A DNA stretch of 64,000 nucleotides from Seriola aureovittata (lineage: Eukaryota > Chordata > Actinopteri > Carangiformes > Carangidae): positions 20,840,501 to 20,904,500 of the forward strand of contig NC_079373.1 of assembly GCF_021018895.1 (NCBI RefSeq), read 5' to 3'. The position numbers were made by a program, and so were the translations under genes. How positions within the stretch are numbered: the stretch's first letter is position 1; every line of letters starts with the position of its first letter. Positions 35,526 to 47,610 of the stretch are shown here, one piece after another. The notes beneath the pieces are model-generated. The model worked only from the letters and a program-made list of their open reading frames with translations. It did no database searches and had not been told where the DNA came from.

Positions 35526-36225
35526 AAGGAATAGTTTAACGTTCACTTACTTGCCAAGACTCTCATGTCTGTACAGTAAATATAAAGCTTTAACCAGCAG
35601 CCACATAGCTTAGCTTTGAATAGGTCCATAACCTCATGTAAAATCACAACATATCATTTTTGAACTTTGGCTTTTGTACAGATTAAACAAAAAAGATTAA
35701 ATGTCGTAATTTGTGAGCTTCAGAGCTGCTGGTAGGCAGTCGAGAGCCAGGCTAGCTGTTTCTCCCTGTTTTCCGTCTCTGTGCTAAACTAAGCTCACCA
35801 TTGTATAACATGTACATTGTCAATTCCATCATTTTTTTTTTACAAACTAGTTTGAATTACTTTTTCTAAGTAGCTCTAGTTAACCAAATGAGATTTAACA
35901 AGATAGCTTTGCTGTGGTTCAACTTCTTTCAGTGTGAAGTAATCAGTAGCTTGCAAAGCTATGCATTCAAAGTAGCTTCCCCAATATCCAAAATCCATCT
36001 AGCAACACTTCTAAAGCTCAACAATTAGCACATAACTGCTCTGTTTAATCTGTACAAAGCCAAACAACAAGGTCAAAATTTAATTGTGCAAGACTAGTTT
36101 TTGTCCCCTGTATCAAGTCTTAATGCTAAGCTAAGAAGCTGCTGACAAGCTTCCTACATACTGTACAGACATGAGTGTCAGCAAAAAGCGGAATATGGGT
36201 ATTTCGCTAAATTTCAAACTTGCCT
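35526..36225. repeat. Mosaic of a teleost interspersed repeat in both orientations
   Basis: Four fragments of one familiar fish repeat ('aaaggaatagtttgac ... ctcatgtctgtac ... agccaggctagctgtttc') alternate in strand. At 35526-35640 the head is forward (AAAGGAATAGTTTAACG, CTCATGTCTGTACAGTAAAT). At 35650-35800 the body is reversed (TTGTACAGATTAAAC, GAGCCAGGCTAGCTGTTTC). At 35985-36080 the body is forward (CTTCTAAAGCTCA, TTTAATCTGTACAAAGCC). At 36120-36225 the head is reversed (TTAATGCTAAGCTAAG, TACTGTACAGACATGAGTG). About 185 bp of other sequence separates the second and third fragments. Confidence 0.65.
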
Positions 36226-38112
36226 TTAGGTGCACTGAGTAATCAATCAGCACATTATCAAATATCAAAGGAGGGGCTTTAATAGTTTGTATTTTACACA
36301 TTTTCCTTTGTGTCTTGAAAGCAGTTGACACAGCCTGTTGTGAATCATGTTCTGCCCACTCACTAGGTTTCTCTCTGTGTTAAAAGAAAGAGCTGGCTTT
36401 CACACTTGTCATTCCTTCGCTAATTCAAGATCAGCCTTACACTCCTAATTACTCACTCATTCATCCTCTTCACACAGTCTTTCTTCCATTCTGTTTCATG
36501 GCACCAGCAGCCAGGAATGCTGGGAGAGCGTCCTCATTATAGAGGAGACAGCAGTTTGGGAATAGTTCTTCAAACACAAGTTTGGTAGCTGCTTTACTTG
36601 GAGAGATACAATCGACCTTGGAGTGTCCCTGTGGGAGAAACACTAAAGCTGAGTTATGCGGCTGAGTGTGGGAAGAAAAGTGTAATAACTTTCACCTGAA
36701 TGCCTCCACTCTACCAAACACCATGGGTTTGTCATTCACAGGCGTCAGACCCCCCCTGCATTCAGAGCAGGAGGCCCACAGGCATCTAGCACTAATGAGG
36801 CAGCAGGCATTTCTCTGACTTGTTACAAACCACTGTGTGTGGAGCCTTTCTCTTGAGCTGAAGCTGCACCCAGTACCAGCTACTATTTCTCAGAGTGAAA
36901 GGGATTCACAATTAATGATGCAATTATGCTAATGGAGTTGCCAGGCTGCTGGTTTGCCTCCCCTTCTACTAAGTATCAATCCTGTTGAAGAATGGCAAAG
37001 TGAAAGCATCACTGCTCAGATTCAGGACGTCGTATATTTACCCATGAATCGGAGGTTTCCTGAGAAATGGCAGGCGGTGCAAAGTTGACCACTACAACTG
37101 GCTTAGAAAAAACAAAACTCTTGTATATTGTCACTCAGCTTTTCATGTAAATGTGGAGTGTAAGTCTGACAGACTATAGTCTTGAGATCTAATCAAGTTT
37201 TATCCACAAAGTGAGTCATTTATTATTGACAGTATGACATCATTGTAGCTGAAGCCACAGACCATAGAATGAGCTATTCTGGCATGAAGGTGCATTTTCC
37301 CTTCTGTCAAGTAAGGTCCAACCTTTTCCATCCACCTTTAAGTTGAATTCGCCTAGTCCGGATGGTCAGATTGAGTCAATGTACATGTCGTTCATGGACA
37401 CGCTCAGTTATAAGCCTGTGTGACTTTCAGTAGACCATACGGACACACCTTGACATCCGCTGGTCATATAGTTGAAAAAGCGCCTGAGAAGACAAATGCC
37501 AGTATGAAGGAACTTTTATTTTTTTCTTGATCGTGACGAATGACCGTTTAATGAAAAGAGGGCTGTAATTGTGTTTGAAGTGGCCACATTGGAAAACCCA
37601 GGGATTAACCCATATTTTCACTGGCACTTCTACTATCATGTAATAAAGATTGCCGAATTACTTATGTTTCCATTCAGAACCAATGCCTAATAATTTCACT
37701 CAGTGTTTTTGTTAACCCTCAGTATAGCAGGCGAACCAGCAGCAACAGCAGATTATTCTAACTCAACATGTCAGCTTGCAGTCCTGTTGTAGCTTAAAAT
37801 GCATTGACAAGCATTTATTTATTTATTTTGCCATTATCCACTGAGTGTGTGGGCAGGTGATATCTCAGTAGAGTCTACCACCATTTTTATAGCAACCTTA
37901 ACAATGGTGGTTCACAGAAAGGAAAAACATCTCTATGGTTTTGGTCATTCCTTCTCAAAAGCCATATGTGTTGGAAATGGGTTTTTAAAGGCATTTTGTT
38001 GTTTTAATAAATCTTTTTTTCTCTCTCTTTTTCAGTCATCTACCATCAATCTCCTCAGTGCACCTGGAGTTTAAAAATTGTTTCTATTACTGTCCTGATT
38101 TGTGGAAGTAGT

Positions 38113-38116
<4 letters not shown>
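36226..38116. other. Non-coding stretch; candidate conserved element
   Basis: No gene. A candidate conserved element at about 36895-37020 has the homeodomain/POU-like words CAATTAATGATGC and ATTATGCTAATGG. An isolated strong acceptor, a long pyrimidine tract then CAG|TCATCTACC, lies at 38035/38036. It is followed by a short open frame to a stop at 38074, with no matching upstream exon found. Confidence 0.3.

Positions 38117-38185
<69 letters not shown>
38117..38185. repeat. (TG)34 microsatellite
   Basis: Perfect dinucleotide run of about 69 bases. It generates Cys-Val open frames on the plus strand that are not genes. Confidence 0.97.
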
Positions 38186-38186
<1 letters not shown>

Positions 38187-40107
38187 CAGCTTCATTGCCA
38201 GAAGCTGTAGTCACTTGCTATTGTTTGCTGTTTTGGCTTTTCAGTCATCTCATCTCTTTGGTTTCCAAAACACTCACAGCCCTGACACATGCAACTAGTG
38301 CCAAGCTGCTAATCACACCTTCTAATCAGGCAAATAAAATCAACTAATTCATGCAACACTGAAAATAAAATGCTTGTTTTGTTTGCTTGTTTGAAGACAG
38401 ACATTTCCAGACTGGATTTTTACTGGCAGGAAATGATTATTTAAACATCTTGCAACACACAGTGCAGCCAACCCTCTAAACTATAATCCATAAACATGTA
38501 GATGGTGATGCTCTGGGGTGGTTGTGTTTTGATTAAGCGGAGGAGAGTTGTAATTGGAAATGTTACACCTGCGAGTCTTTGCATAATCATATTACTTCGT
38601 AGGCTGAGGTGTGCCCCCGCCCCCCCCTCCTGATTTCATCAGCGAGAAACTGCATATGTGGGCATGAAGAGATTTGTGTGATTGTTTTGCTCCACTGTGC
38701 TTTGGCTCGCATGGGTGAGTAAAGGTTAATTATATAAGCAATGCACGAAGGAGAGGTGCGTGCCAGCCACAGATAAAATGTTGAATTAAAGGGTTGTAGA
38801 CAGAAGCTGTATAATGCATTTTAGCATTTGCATTTTGGATTAAAACTCATGGTAGCTTATCATTTTATTACGGTTTGATACAAAATGTTATTTCATTCCC
38901 TCTGCTGCCATTGACAAGCTTATTGCAATTCTCCAGTCAGCTTTACTAACAATAACTGTCACATTATACAACAACTAAAACCACACTACACAACCTGAAC
39001 AATGGCTACCCAGAGCCTGACAATCAGTCAGTGGAAGAAATGAATACTAACTAATGGTAAACAATCCTGTCTGTGTTTATAAATGTGGGCAGGGGGGAGT
39101 CTGCTCAGGGTTCCCAGGAGATTTCCCTCCGATGAACAATACCATGGCTGCCTGAGTGTTTGCTCTTGTCTGTCACCTGCCAGATGACGACATGAGAGGA
39201 AGAGCCAACAGCAGCTTGAGTCAACTCCAGACTGTGATGAGAGCCCGGTAACACGGCAACAGAGCTGCCTCCAAACTCTGTGTGGAGACAAAGTAGGTTA
39301 CACGAAGGTGATACAACAGCTCGTAACATGCATGATGTTTTTGTGGACGAGGTGTGTTTGCAATGCCACACGGATGCAGGAAAACGTTTTAGCATTCGAT
39401 AATCATTAGTTGTGTATTTCAAAGTTTGTTCCAGTTTCCATAATTAATCAGGTCACACTTTGTTTTTTCATGTTGAAAGCATAGTTAATGAAATGAAAAC
39501 AACCGTGCTGAAATCATAATAACCGTAATATTTTGATAAGCGGACTACAACAGCATGGAGGGCATTTTACAAAGTGTTGTTGACACACAGGCTCTCCCTG
39601 CTTCCTCACGAAATGACATCTCATATGTGTGATATATTGCCGGTGGAAAACGTAACACAGCACTTGCACAGACAATTAATGTTGTAAGTGAAATGTAGAG
39701 TATGTGGGTAAGCTGCCACACATGGAAAGAGTTTACAGGGATACAAGCTGTCACGGTTATTTAGGACTGTTATTTCTCTATTAATAATAATAATAATTAG
39801 AATGATAATAATAATAATAATAATAACAATAATGTAATTAGAAGAGGAGAATAATTTATTCTTCTGCAAGTAAATTTCATTAAAACAATCAGTATGACAC
39901 AAATAAACTCAAATACAAATCTCAGATCCAACATAGTACAGATGCAGTTTGTATCTACATGTGAATATACAAGTGAAAATACACTTAATTCCAATCATGA
40001 GACTAAGTGTCTTTTGAATGTCTCTGTTATGTACAGAGTCTAATGGGAAAGTCTTCTTCTTTTTTTTGGACATATTTGTTCAGAAACAACACTCAAATTT
40101 AAATTTT
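38186..40107. other. Non-coding stretch
   Basis: No gene recognised. A candidate conserved stretch lies at about 38510-38770 (TTTGCATAATCATATTAC, GGTTAATTATATAAGC). Overlapping minus-strand frames of 87 and 105 codons at 39028-39422 contain no domain I know. Confidence 0.3.
39782..39830. repeat. (TAA)n microsatellite
   Basis: Two ATA/TAA runs separated by TTAGAATGA. Confidence 0.93.
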
Positions 40108-40455
40108 GACCTGATGGTGATGCTACATGAAAAGTGAAGGGACAGCCAAAGTTATTAGAATTCATCCTGAGGGGGGATATGAATGTATGTACCACGTTTC
40201 AAGATACATATACAACAAGTTTAGACATTTCATTATTCATTCACCTCATGGTGCCACTAGAGTAAAAGTCACAGGATCCCTAAAGCCATTTGGATTCATC
40301 CTCTGGGACCATGAATCGTTGGACGAAAAGTCAAAGGAAATCCATTGAATAGTTGTTTAGATATTTTAGTCTAGACACAAAGTGGTGGACCGACCAACTG
40401 ACTGATCAGTCAGCAGACCTGCATCACCTTCTCTGGAGCCATGCCATTAGTACCC
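40108..40455 (+). repeat. Percomorph interspersed repeat, copy 4 (forward)
   Basis: Landmarks in order: 'cctgatggtgatgctacatg', 'aattcatcctgagggggg', 'cctcatggtgccactagag', 'tcctctgggaccatgaatcg', 'ccattgaatagttgttt', 'agtggtggaccgaccaactg', 'ggagccatgcc'. These match the complement of copies 1 and 3 and the left part of the full family. Confidence 0.65.
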
Positions 40456-41757
40456 AGTAGCTGCTCTCATGCAACAGAGCACTTATTCATTCATCCACAA
40501 AAATCTTATTTCCTTCCCCTTAATGTGCCCTTCACCGTATCAAGTACATGACAGTCGCTGCACAATGACATGGCTGGACGAAAATTTCACTAGACAGGTT
40601 TTATTCTTCCGTGTTAGCTCTTAAACACAGTAGCTTGTCATCCAAATCCCAGCCCCACTGCCAGGCCTATAGTGATGTATAAAATATGCATTTTAAATCT
40701 ATATTTAGATAATATCGTAAAATATCCCCCAGAAGTTCTTCTCTCCTTAGCTACAGAACAATACATTATGGAAACGAGTGCCCTTTTTACTTAGTGTCTT
40801 TCCTTTTCCCTTTTTCATATCTCTACCCTAACACCTTTTTTTTTCCTGACCACCTAATTTACATTTCAGTGGCAGTTCTAGTGGAAAGACTAACAAGGAG
40901 CCGTCAAAGCCTTCGCCCAGGGCTTCTATTCATATGTGGTCCACTGTTTGACAGATGAAACACTGGTCAATCCCCAGCTCATTTCCTTTTCTATTGTAGG
41001 GAAATACTGCGGGTTCTGGCAGTTGTTGAGCTGCTGAGCGAGCCCCACGTCTCCAGGTCTGTTCTAGTGTCACAGAGCACCGCTCATGTTTAGAGTGAAT
41101 GCTGTCTGTGATGCTGTGGTGAGGTTTCATTTATGACGACAGATCTTTTAGTCAGCTTGTCATCAGACTGAAAAAAAATGGCATCTACCGCATCCTCCTA
41201 ACTATAAACCAGAGTTTAAACAATTACTTGATCGATGTGTAATGGAATAAGATGCACACGATTTGGAGTTTTCATATCAAACCAGCAACAGGTGGATCCA
41301 TAAACAGGGATAAAAAGCTCCCTCAGGGGGGCTTATCACCAGGTGTACAGAGTAAGTGAGCGTCCCCTGCCCATCCTTTGACTTCCTGTCGCCCTCGCAC
41401 CGTGACATTTCAGTCATGTCCCCCATAACAGAATGTCAACTTGGGTGCTGTATCCTGGGCCATTAATCACCCTAATTGAATAAAGATGAAGAGAAACCAC
41501 TGTGATGAGAAAGGGCAGAAGAGTATCGGGGGTGTGATTTAATGACCCAAGTGATTTATGGCAGAGGATAACACCCTGCTTAGGACTGTGTGGGTGGCAT
41601 GTCAGAGGACAGCTCGCAAAAATGCCCTTTCCACCGTTCTCCCTTTAGTACCCAGGGCAAACACCCCTGCTGCACCTCAGCATCGTAAATTTGAAGCCGA
41701 CAGAGAAGCTGGGGCCAGTGTGAGAGGGAAAAAGTCTGTCTCTGGTGTGGAGTAAAG
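40456..41757. other. Non-coding stretch; candidate conserved element
   Basis: No gene. The segment at about 41320-41560 (GGGCCATTAATCACCC, TAATTGAATAAAGATG, GTGATTTAATGACCC) has repeated TAAT homeodomain cores and no repeat landmarks. Confidence 0.3.
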
Positions 41758-41873
41758 AGAAAGGAAAGGAAAGGAAAGGAAAGGAAAGGAACAGGAAGGA
41801 AAGGAAAGGAAAGGAAAGGAAAGGAAAGGAAAGGAAAGGAAAGGAAAGGAAAGGAAAGGAACGGGAAGGAAAG
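41758..41873. repeat. (AAAGG)n pentanucleotide microsatellite
   Basis: About 23 units, with interruptions ACAGG and ACGGG. Open frames across it on the minus strand (Ser-Phe-Leu-Pro repeats) are artefacts of the 5-base period. Confidence 0.97.
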
Positions 41874-44800
41874 TCCAGGTCAGTCTCTGTGGGGCCTGTT
41901 CTGCTGAATGCAGCATTAAACTGACAAATTAAAGGTGAACTTTGGTGGAGTACGGTCTCTTCCAAGGCTCATTAGTACACAATCACAATTTCTTTCATAT
42001 ACTGCAAGGTATATGGCTGCTGCAAATATTCGGTTTGATTAAGGCATCAGAAACAGCATCCATGAATGAAAGATAGCGCACGGTTCCTACACCCTGTCTT
42101 ATTCTTTTGATTCATTTCATCTGGATTGAGGAAAGGAGCGGCACACTGCAGTCTCTAGTTTAATGAGGGCTTTTTTTTTCACAGGAAGAAGCAAATGGGC
42201 ACACACCTGTTTTTTGAAAAGCCTCCTCCTTCCTCCTATTCGCTTACAGATTTCAAAGGGAGCCTAATAACATTCACAGACACAGTGTGATTACATGGCA
42301 TGTTAACACTCCTGAAGACAAAGTCGCGTCTCAGGCCTAGAAGGGAAATTTATTTTACAGCAGGGGCAGCCTGACACAGATGTTAACAGAATCACAGCCA
42401 TCTGCCTGAAGGTGGCCGCCACTGTGTGCTACCTGCTGGTAAGTCATGCCATGTGCACGGTGGCACGGCAGCATCAGGTCATCCGCAATGAAGGAAAGGT
42501 TTAAATCTGAACACACGCAGGCAGTCAGACACACACTGGTGTCATAGCGCACAGGCACAGAGTCTGAGGCGCCTCCTCGTCATTTGTAGGCTGTCGTCGC
42601 ACGAAACGCAGTGACTGCAGGTTGGTGATTAATGGGCTTCTCAACATGCCTGAGCCTCCGGGTGCTATCACAGAACGCGTGCGGGTGTAATATTAGATTC
42701 TCAAATACAGCAGAAACGCTGCCATGAGTGTCTTGCCGGAGTATTTTTATACAAGCCCCTGGCTGACTGTGCAGGCTTGTTTCAATATCTGTGAATTTGC
42801 CTTTAATTCATTTATTGCTCCCAATATTCCAACCTCAAGACATCTGGGCCCAGCCAGGGGGCTGAATATACAGGAGTATGTTGAAACAGAGGCGTATCCT
42901 TGGTCCTTTTAAGTTCTCCAATGTGCACAAGAAACATTTTCAAAGCAAAGTCAGGCAGCTTCCCCAAAGTGACTCAATGCCAACAGAGGATGAAGCAAAG
43001 CGCAGGGCACTAGTCTTGGATGAGTGGCACTAAAAGCAGAGTCAGCTTGAGTTGAAAGTTAGAAAGTCGAGAAGATAGCAGTGTTTTCAATGAGAAGGCT
43101 GGTTGGAAACAAATGAAGCAAACCACCTGTGTAGTCACGTCTCCCTCATTATCGCCAACCTCGGTTTCATGACAAAAGAGGAGAAGAGAGAAGTCAGATG
43201 ATCTTCACATTCGCAAAGTTTTTACTGGAGCTTGTTTGATGTCTCATCAAACATCTCAACGCCCGACTGAAGTCAAGGCTGTGAAGCTCTCCAGCAGGGT
43301 AATTGCACCTCAGTGGCAGCTCTTTTCCTTACAGCAGGAGGCTCCAACTCTGCAACTTCGCATGCATTTGGTCTCCTTATTGCCACATTTACATAACACC
43401 AACAGTCGAAGGCCAGACTGTGGGCGAGGAGACAAGGAGAGAAAGACAGGGGCACCCCAGAGGATTTACTGACTTTTATGACGCATGTTAATGGGGATAG
43501 CACACACAGCTTGCATTATCTTTACATAATGTCTTAAAAGGTGATTCATGTCTTCGCATACTGCATAAATATCACATATTCATGCTAGTGAAAGGACGAG
43601 GTTGCATGTTCCACATTTGAAGTCTGTGAAACGGAAAATTACACTCAGATGAGCCGAGGAGCTCCAGCAGAGTTTATTGTCTTTTCTTATCTCGTGTTAG
43701 AATTTGAAATAAGGTGAAGTCGAGGCGGGTGCGGTGGTGTGATGTTGACTGAACATTGAACATGCCATGAATTAACAAGTGATGTTAGTCATGTAAAAAA
43801 CATCAAAATTATGCATTAGTGAGTATCACAACCCCGCTCAAGGCTGGACAAAGGAAGGAAGATCATACATGAGTTATAACTAAAAATAAGTTTGTTTTAG
43901 AGAACTGAAAGGAAGGAAACCAGTCTTAAAACAAACAAAATACAACAAAACCAAATGGAGCGGAAACCATGGAAAAGAGAGACTGGCTAACTGCCACCAG
44001 CTTATATAGGTGAGCTGAGTCCCCCTGTGGGCCGAACTCCACCCATCAGGCTCCTGCAGGGAGAGGCCTGCTTGGAGAGGGTCGTCAAATTTCTATTTCT
44101 TCCCCAAGTGGAATTTACTATGTTACTATATGAAAGTGTCGTGGAATTTGTCTCTGTATTTAACCATCCTCTACTTCTCCTTCTCTATAAGCATGCGTTA
44201 CTTTCATGATCAAAACACTTTTATGGATAAAGAACAATAAAAAAAAGTTTAATTTGAAAGGAGAGATTAACTTGAATAACTGTTTTTGAATGTGATCAGT
44301 AGGAGTAGATGCCTGCCTTTGTAATAAATGATTGAAACCGACCATGTGAATTTATAAAAGAAAGGAAATATCCCACAGGAAGTCCTTCTTTACGTTTATT
44401 ACCCTCTGGGAAATCTTAACTCCACAGCCACCACCACAACCTTCATCTCATCTGGTTGCACCGATCATAAAGTGCTCAAAGCTGAACCTTCCAGGCTCTA
44501 TGAAGTCACCCACGTTAACTGCTCATGTTGCACATGAAAAGCAGAAACCAAACATAAAAACTTTACCCCTTTTCCCCATATCATAATGAAATTGTTAGAC
44601 AGGATAATTTTTTTAAATTAACAGGCGATATGTGTCCCTCTGCTGGCATAATGAAGAAATGCATCATTAATTCTTCTGAGGGGACGTTGCTATCGTTAGT
44701 GTGCCAAATGATGATTTGTCTGTGTGTATGTGTGTGTTGTGCGTATAGTATGATTTGTAGGACAGACACACCCCTGATGACAGGACTGTACGTTTCCTTA

Positions 44801-47429
44801 AACCACTGGAGCTATGAGGCATTAAATTAATGAAATACTTGCCTTTACTGGTAATGATCTTTGAGTAATATTGGATTTTTACATCCTTCATCAAATCCTC
44901 ATTTTCCTTTCTCTGTTCAATGTCACACTTTTGGAAAGGTGTCAAACTGCCGTCCTCGTGGAAAACTGCTCTTTTGGCACCACTTTCAGCATCCCTGCGC
45001 AATATTTGTGGGAGGTTGGGAGAGTGGCTCATATATTGCAGTTACATGCAACATTTTAAGAGGACTGAGGGTCAAGTAGTTTACCATGATGTGCCTGGTG
45101 CTGTGCTTTTCAGCAGCACAGGGGCAATATGAGGATAATAATAGCAGAATTTATCAGTATAATCACGACAAATATCCAAGGAAGATTTGCCGCAGTGGCA
45201 TGATGAAAACAATGCAGTAAAACCAAAATAAGACATTTTAACATGAGGATTAAAACTGTATTTTGCATGGTTGAAAGCTATTTTATTTGATGATAAAATA
45301 CCAACCTTTTACATCCAAACATACAAAAAGACAGGTATGTAAAAAGGGTAACCGGTGAGTAAATCACCTCTGGAAAAGGTATTGATGCAGTACAGAGTCC
45401 CTCTAATGACTTTTCTTGCCCCATGTTGTATAATTATGAATTCTGTCCTGTTTTAATGACCCTGTAAAAGTCAAATAAATACAAAAAAAAAGCACCCCAT
45501 TTTGTCCTGGAGGTTAGTACTTTGGGACCTCCCTCTGAGATAACAGCAGCGCTCGAACAAAACTTTATTGCCTCTTGCTCAAACTGATCTCTGTCTTTGA
45601 GTGAGGAGCACTGTCAGCATATATTTATACACATGGAGGTTATATGACCATAAAGCTTGGAGATATAGAGCAAACAAACCATCTGTTTGGTAGTAAAGCT
45701 AAAGGACGGTGATAATATTCAAGGCAATGATGCGGATCCTGCTGCTTTTCCAGCTCCTGCTCTTAATGCTTAAATGTACCCTAAATTTGAGGTTTGATAA
45801 TCAAACTAAACTCTGGACTGGAGCATCAATCTAAATTTTGGTTGTCCTCCCACCGCAGATCAGGAAAAAATCCCCAGCACGGGATGTTTAATGTGGTAAG
45901 CTCATCTGAAGTCTTCATGATGCCTGTGCTTGTCCCTGGACGTCATGCTCATTGAGTAATAGGCTTTGAAATATTAGGAGCAGTCAGATAGTCCCACTGT
46001 CACAGTAGCTGAAGACTCCAGTGTGACAGACCGTGTCGAAAGGCATAATCCCACTTTCCACTTGCACCGATCCATCAATCTGTGAGGCTCCACAATGTTA
46101 TAATGTGGTTTATTTTACCCATCTCTCTCTCTCTCTCTCAGAGTACCCACCTAGTGTAAAAAGGTTGAATAAGACTCTTTTTAAGACTCTCTCCCTGCTG
46201 TTGAATTATCTATTAGCACATATATGACAGAAGTAGAGTTGTTGTGTTGCTGCTGTCCCTGGCAGACAAGTGCAGAGCTCTCTAAATTATGGATCTAGTC
46301 GTTCTTCTTGAATTATGCCACTGATCTGCATGGAGTCGAACTGCTGGAGTTTTTGCATTCAGCAAAGATAGCTGTGTAGTTGTAGTTGTTATTCCAAAAA
46401 CGGAGACAGAGTAACCTCAGCGTTACTTTCTGATGCATAATGTTGTTTTATCCCCAACTTATTCAGTGACTTATTTATTTTTCAACTTTCTGCCTCCATG
46501 TTGTAATGAAAGTTTATATCATTTGATCAATAAAAAACATTAAGTATTAAGGGAAAAAGTTTCAGCTATCTATGTCAGTGCATATGGCATGACCCCGAAA
46601 AATCTGCTCTGGAAACACTGTAATATTGCAAACAAATAAACAAATAACCAGATCTTCTCCTCTCTCGGCTTTATGAGTGTGTGTCAAGGCTCTCATCCTT
46701 CAATATCCTATAAGAGGAAGAGCACACGCAGGGCTAGCAGTTCGTCTTCGGGTGGATTAGAAAGAGAACTCCCTCAAGATAAAGATGAAGACAGATTCCT
46801 TTAATATCTTTGTCATAACACAACCAGGACACCTTGCCCTCAGCCTGCACTCCTTATAGATATTGTCAAGTCAAAAATGATTACGGCTCTGTGGTTAGCA
46901 AGGCCACCGGGGGGATAAGGGACCAGCTGTCGGTTCTCACAGGGCATTGGCACAATCAATCATTTGTTGTGAGGAAGTACCAGACAGCTAGAGGAAAAGT
47001 ATAAGGGCAGGGATATGATGTAGACCCTTAGCTTTAAACACTGAACAAACAGTATGTAATCAGTAAACAATATTTGATAGCATTCAACCACACAAACCCT
47101 TCATTTGAGTTCGGTTACATATTCATGCTGTGCAAATGAGCATAGTTCAAATGCAGAGAGCTTAATTTGGAACTGTAGACACGTCCCCAGGTTTTCCAAA
47201 GATGCCAAAAATGTCAGACTGAATTACACAGAATTGTGTAGAAAGTGATACACAGCATTTGATTCGATGTCGGGGTTATATAAAAACAGCAGATTATAGT
47301 ATTTGACTCCCAGTGTGATGAAGCTTCAGTGAAGTTTAGGAAGATACTAAATATAAATGTGATATTGCATAAAAAACATTGATAGATATGTCTCTGCAGC
47401 CTTGCTAGCAGCTGTGCTTTCAGGTAAAT
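41874..47429. other. Non-coding stretch; candidate conserved elements
   Basis: No gene recognised. The strongest conserved-element candidate is about 42650-42910 (CAATATCTGTGAATTTGCC, TTTAATTCATTTATTGC), which lacks repeat landmarks and is balanced in composition. At 45470-45492 AATAAATAC followed by A9 could be a retroelement or processed-transcript 3' tail, without an identifiable body upstream. (CT)9 lies at 46122-46139. Confidence 0.3.
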
Positions 47430-47610
47430 TTGAATGTCAGCATGCATGCTCACATTGACAATGTTAACATAATGACATTTAGCTGTTCATCATCTTACTT
47501 TAGTCTGTTAGCATGCTAACATTTGCTAATTAGCACCAAAACAAAGTACAGCCATCCCTAAAGCACTGACATGAAAACCACTTTTTAGCCATGCTAGTGG
47601 CAGCGTTTCC
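47430..47610 (+). repeat. Percomorph interspersed repeat, copy 5 (fragment)
   Basis: Landmarks: 'catgcatgctcacattgaca', 'ctgttagcatgctaacattt', 'gctaattagcaccaaaac', 'agccatgctagtggcag'. It is the complement of the central part of copy 3, and some internal segments are missing. Confidence 0.55.

Noticed and set aside
41645..41965. Minus-strand 106-codon frame with FPFLS repeats
   Set aside because: It is the complement of the AAAGG pentanucleotide repeat.
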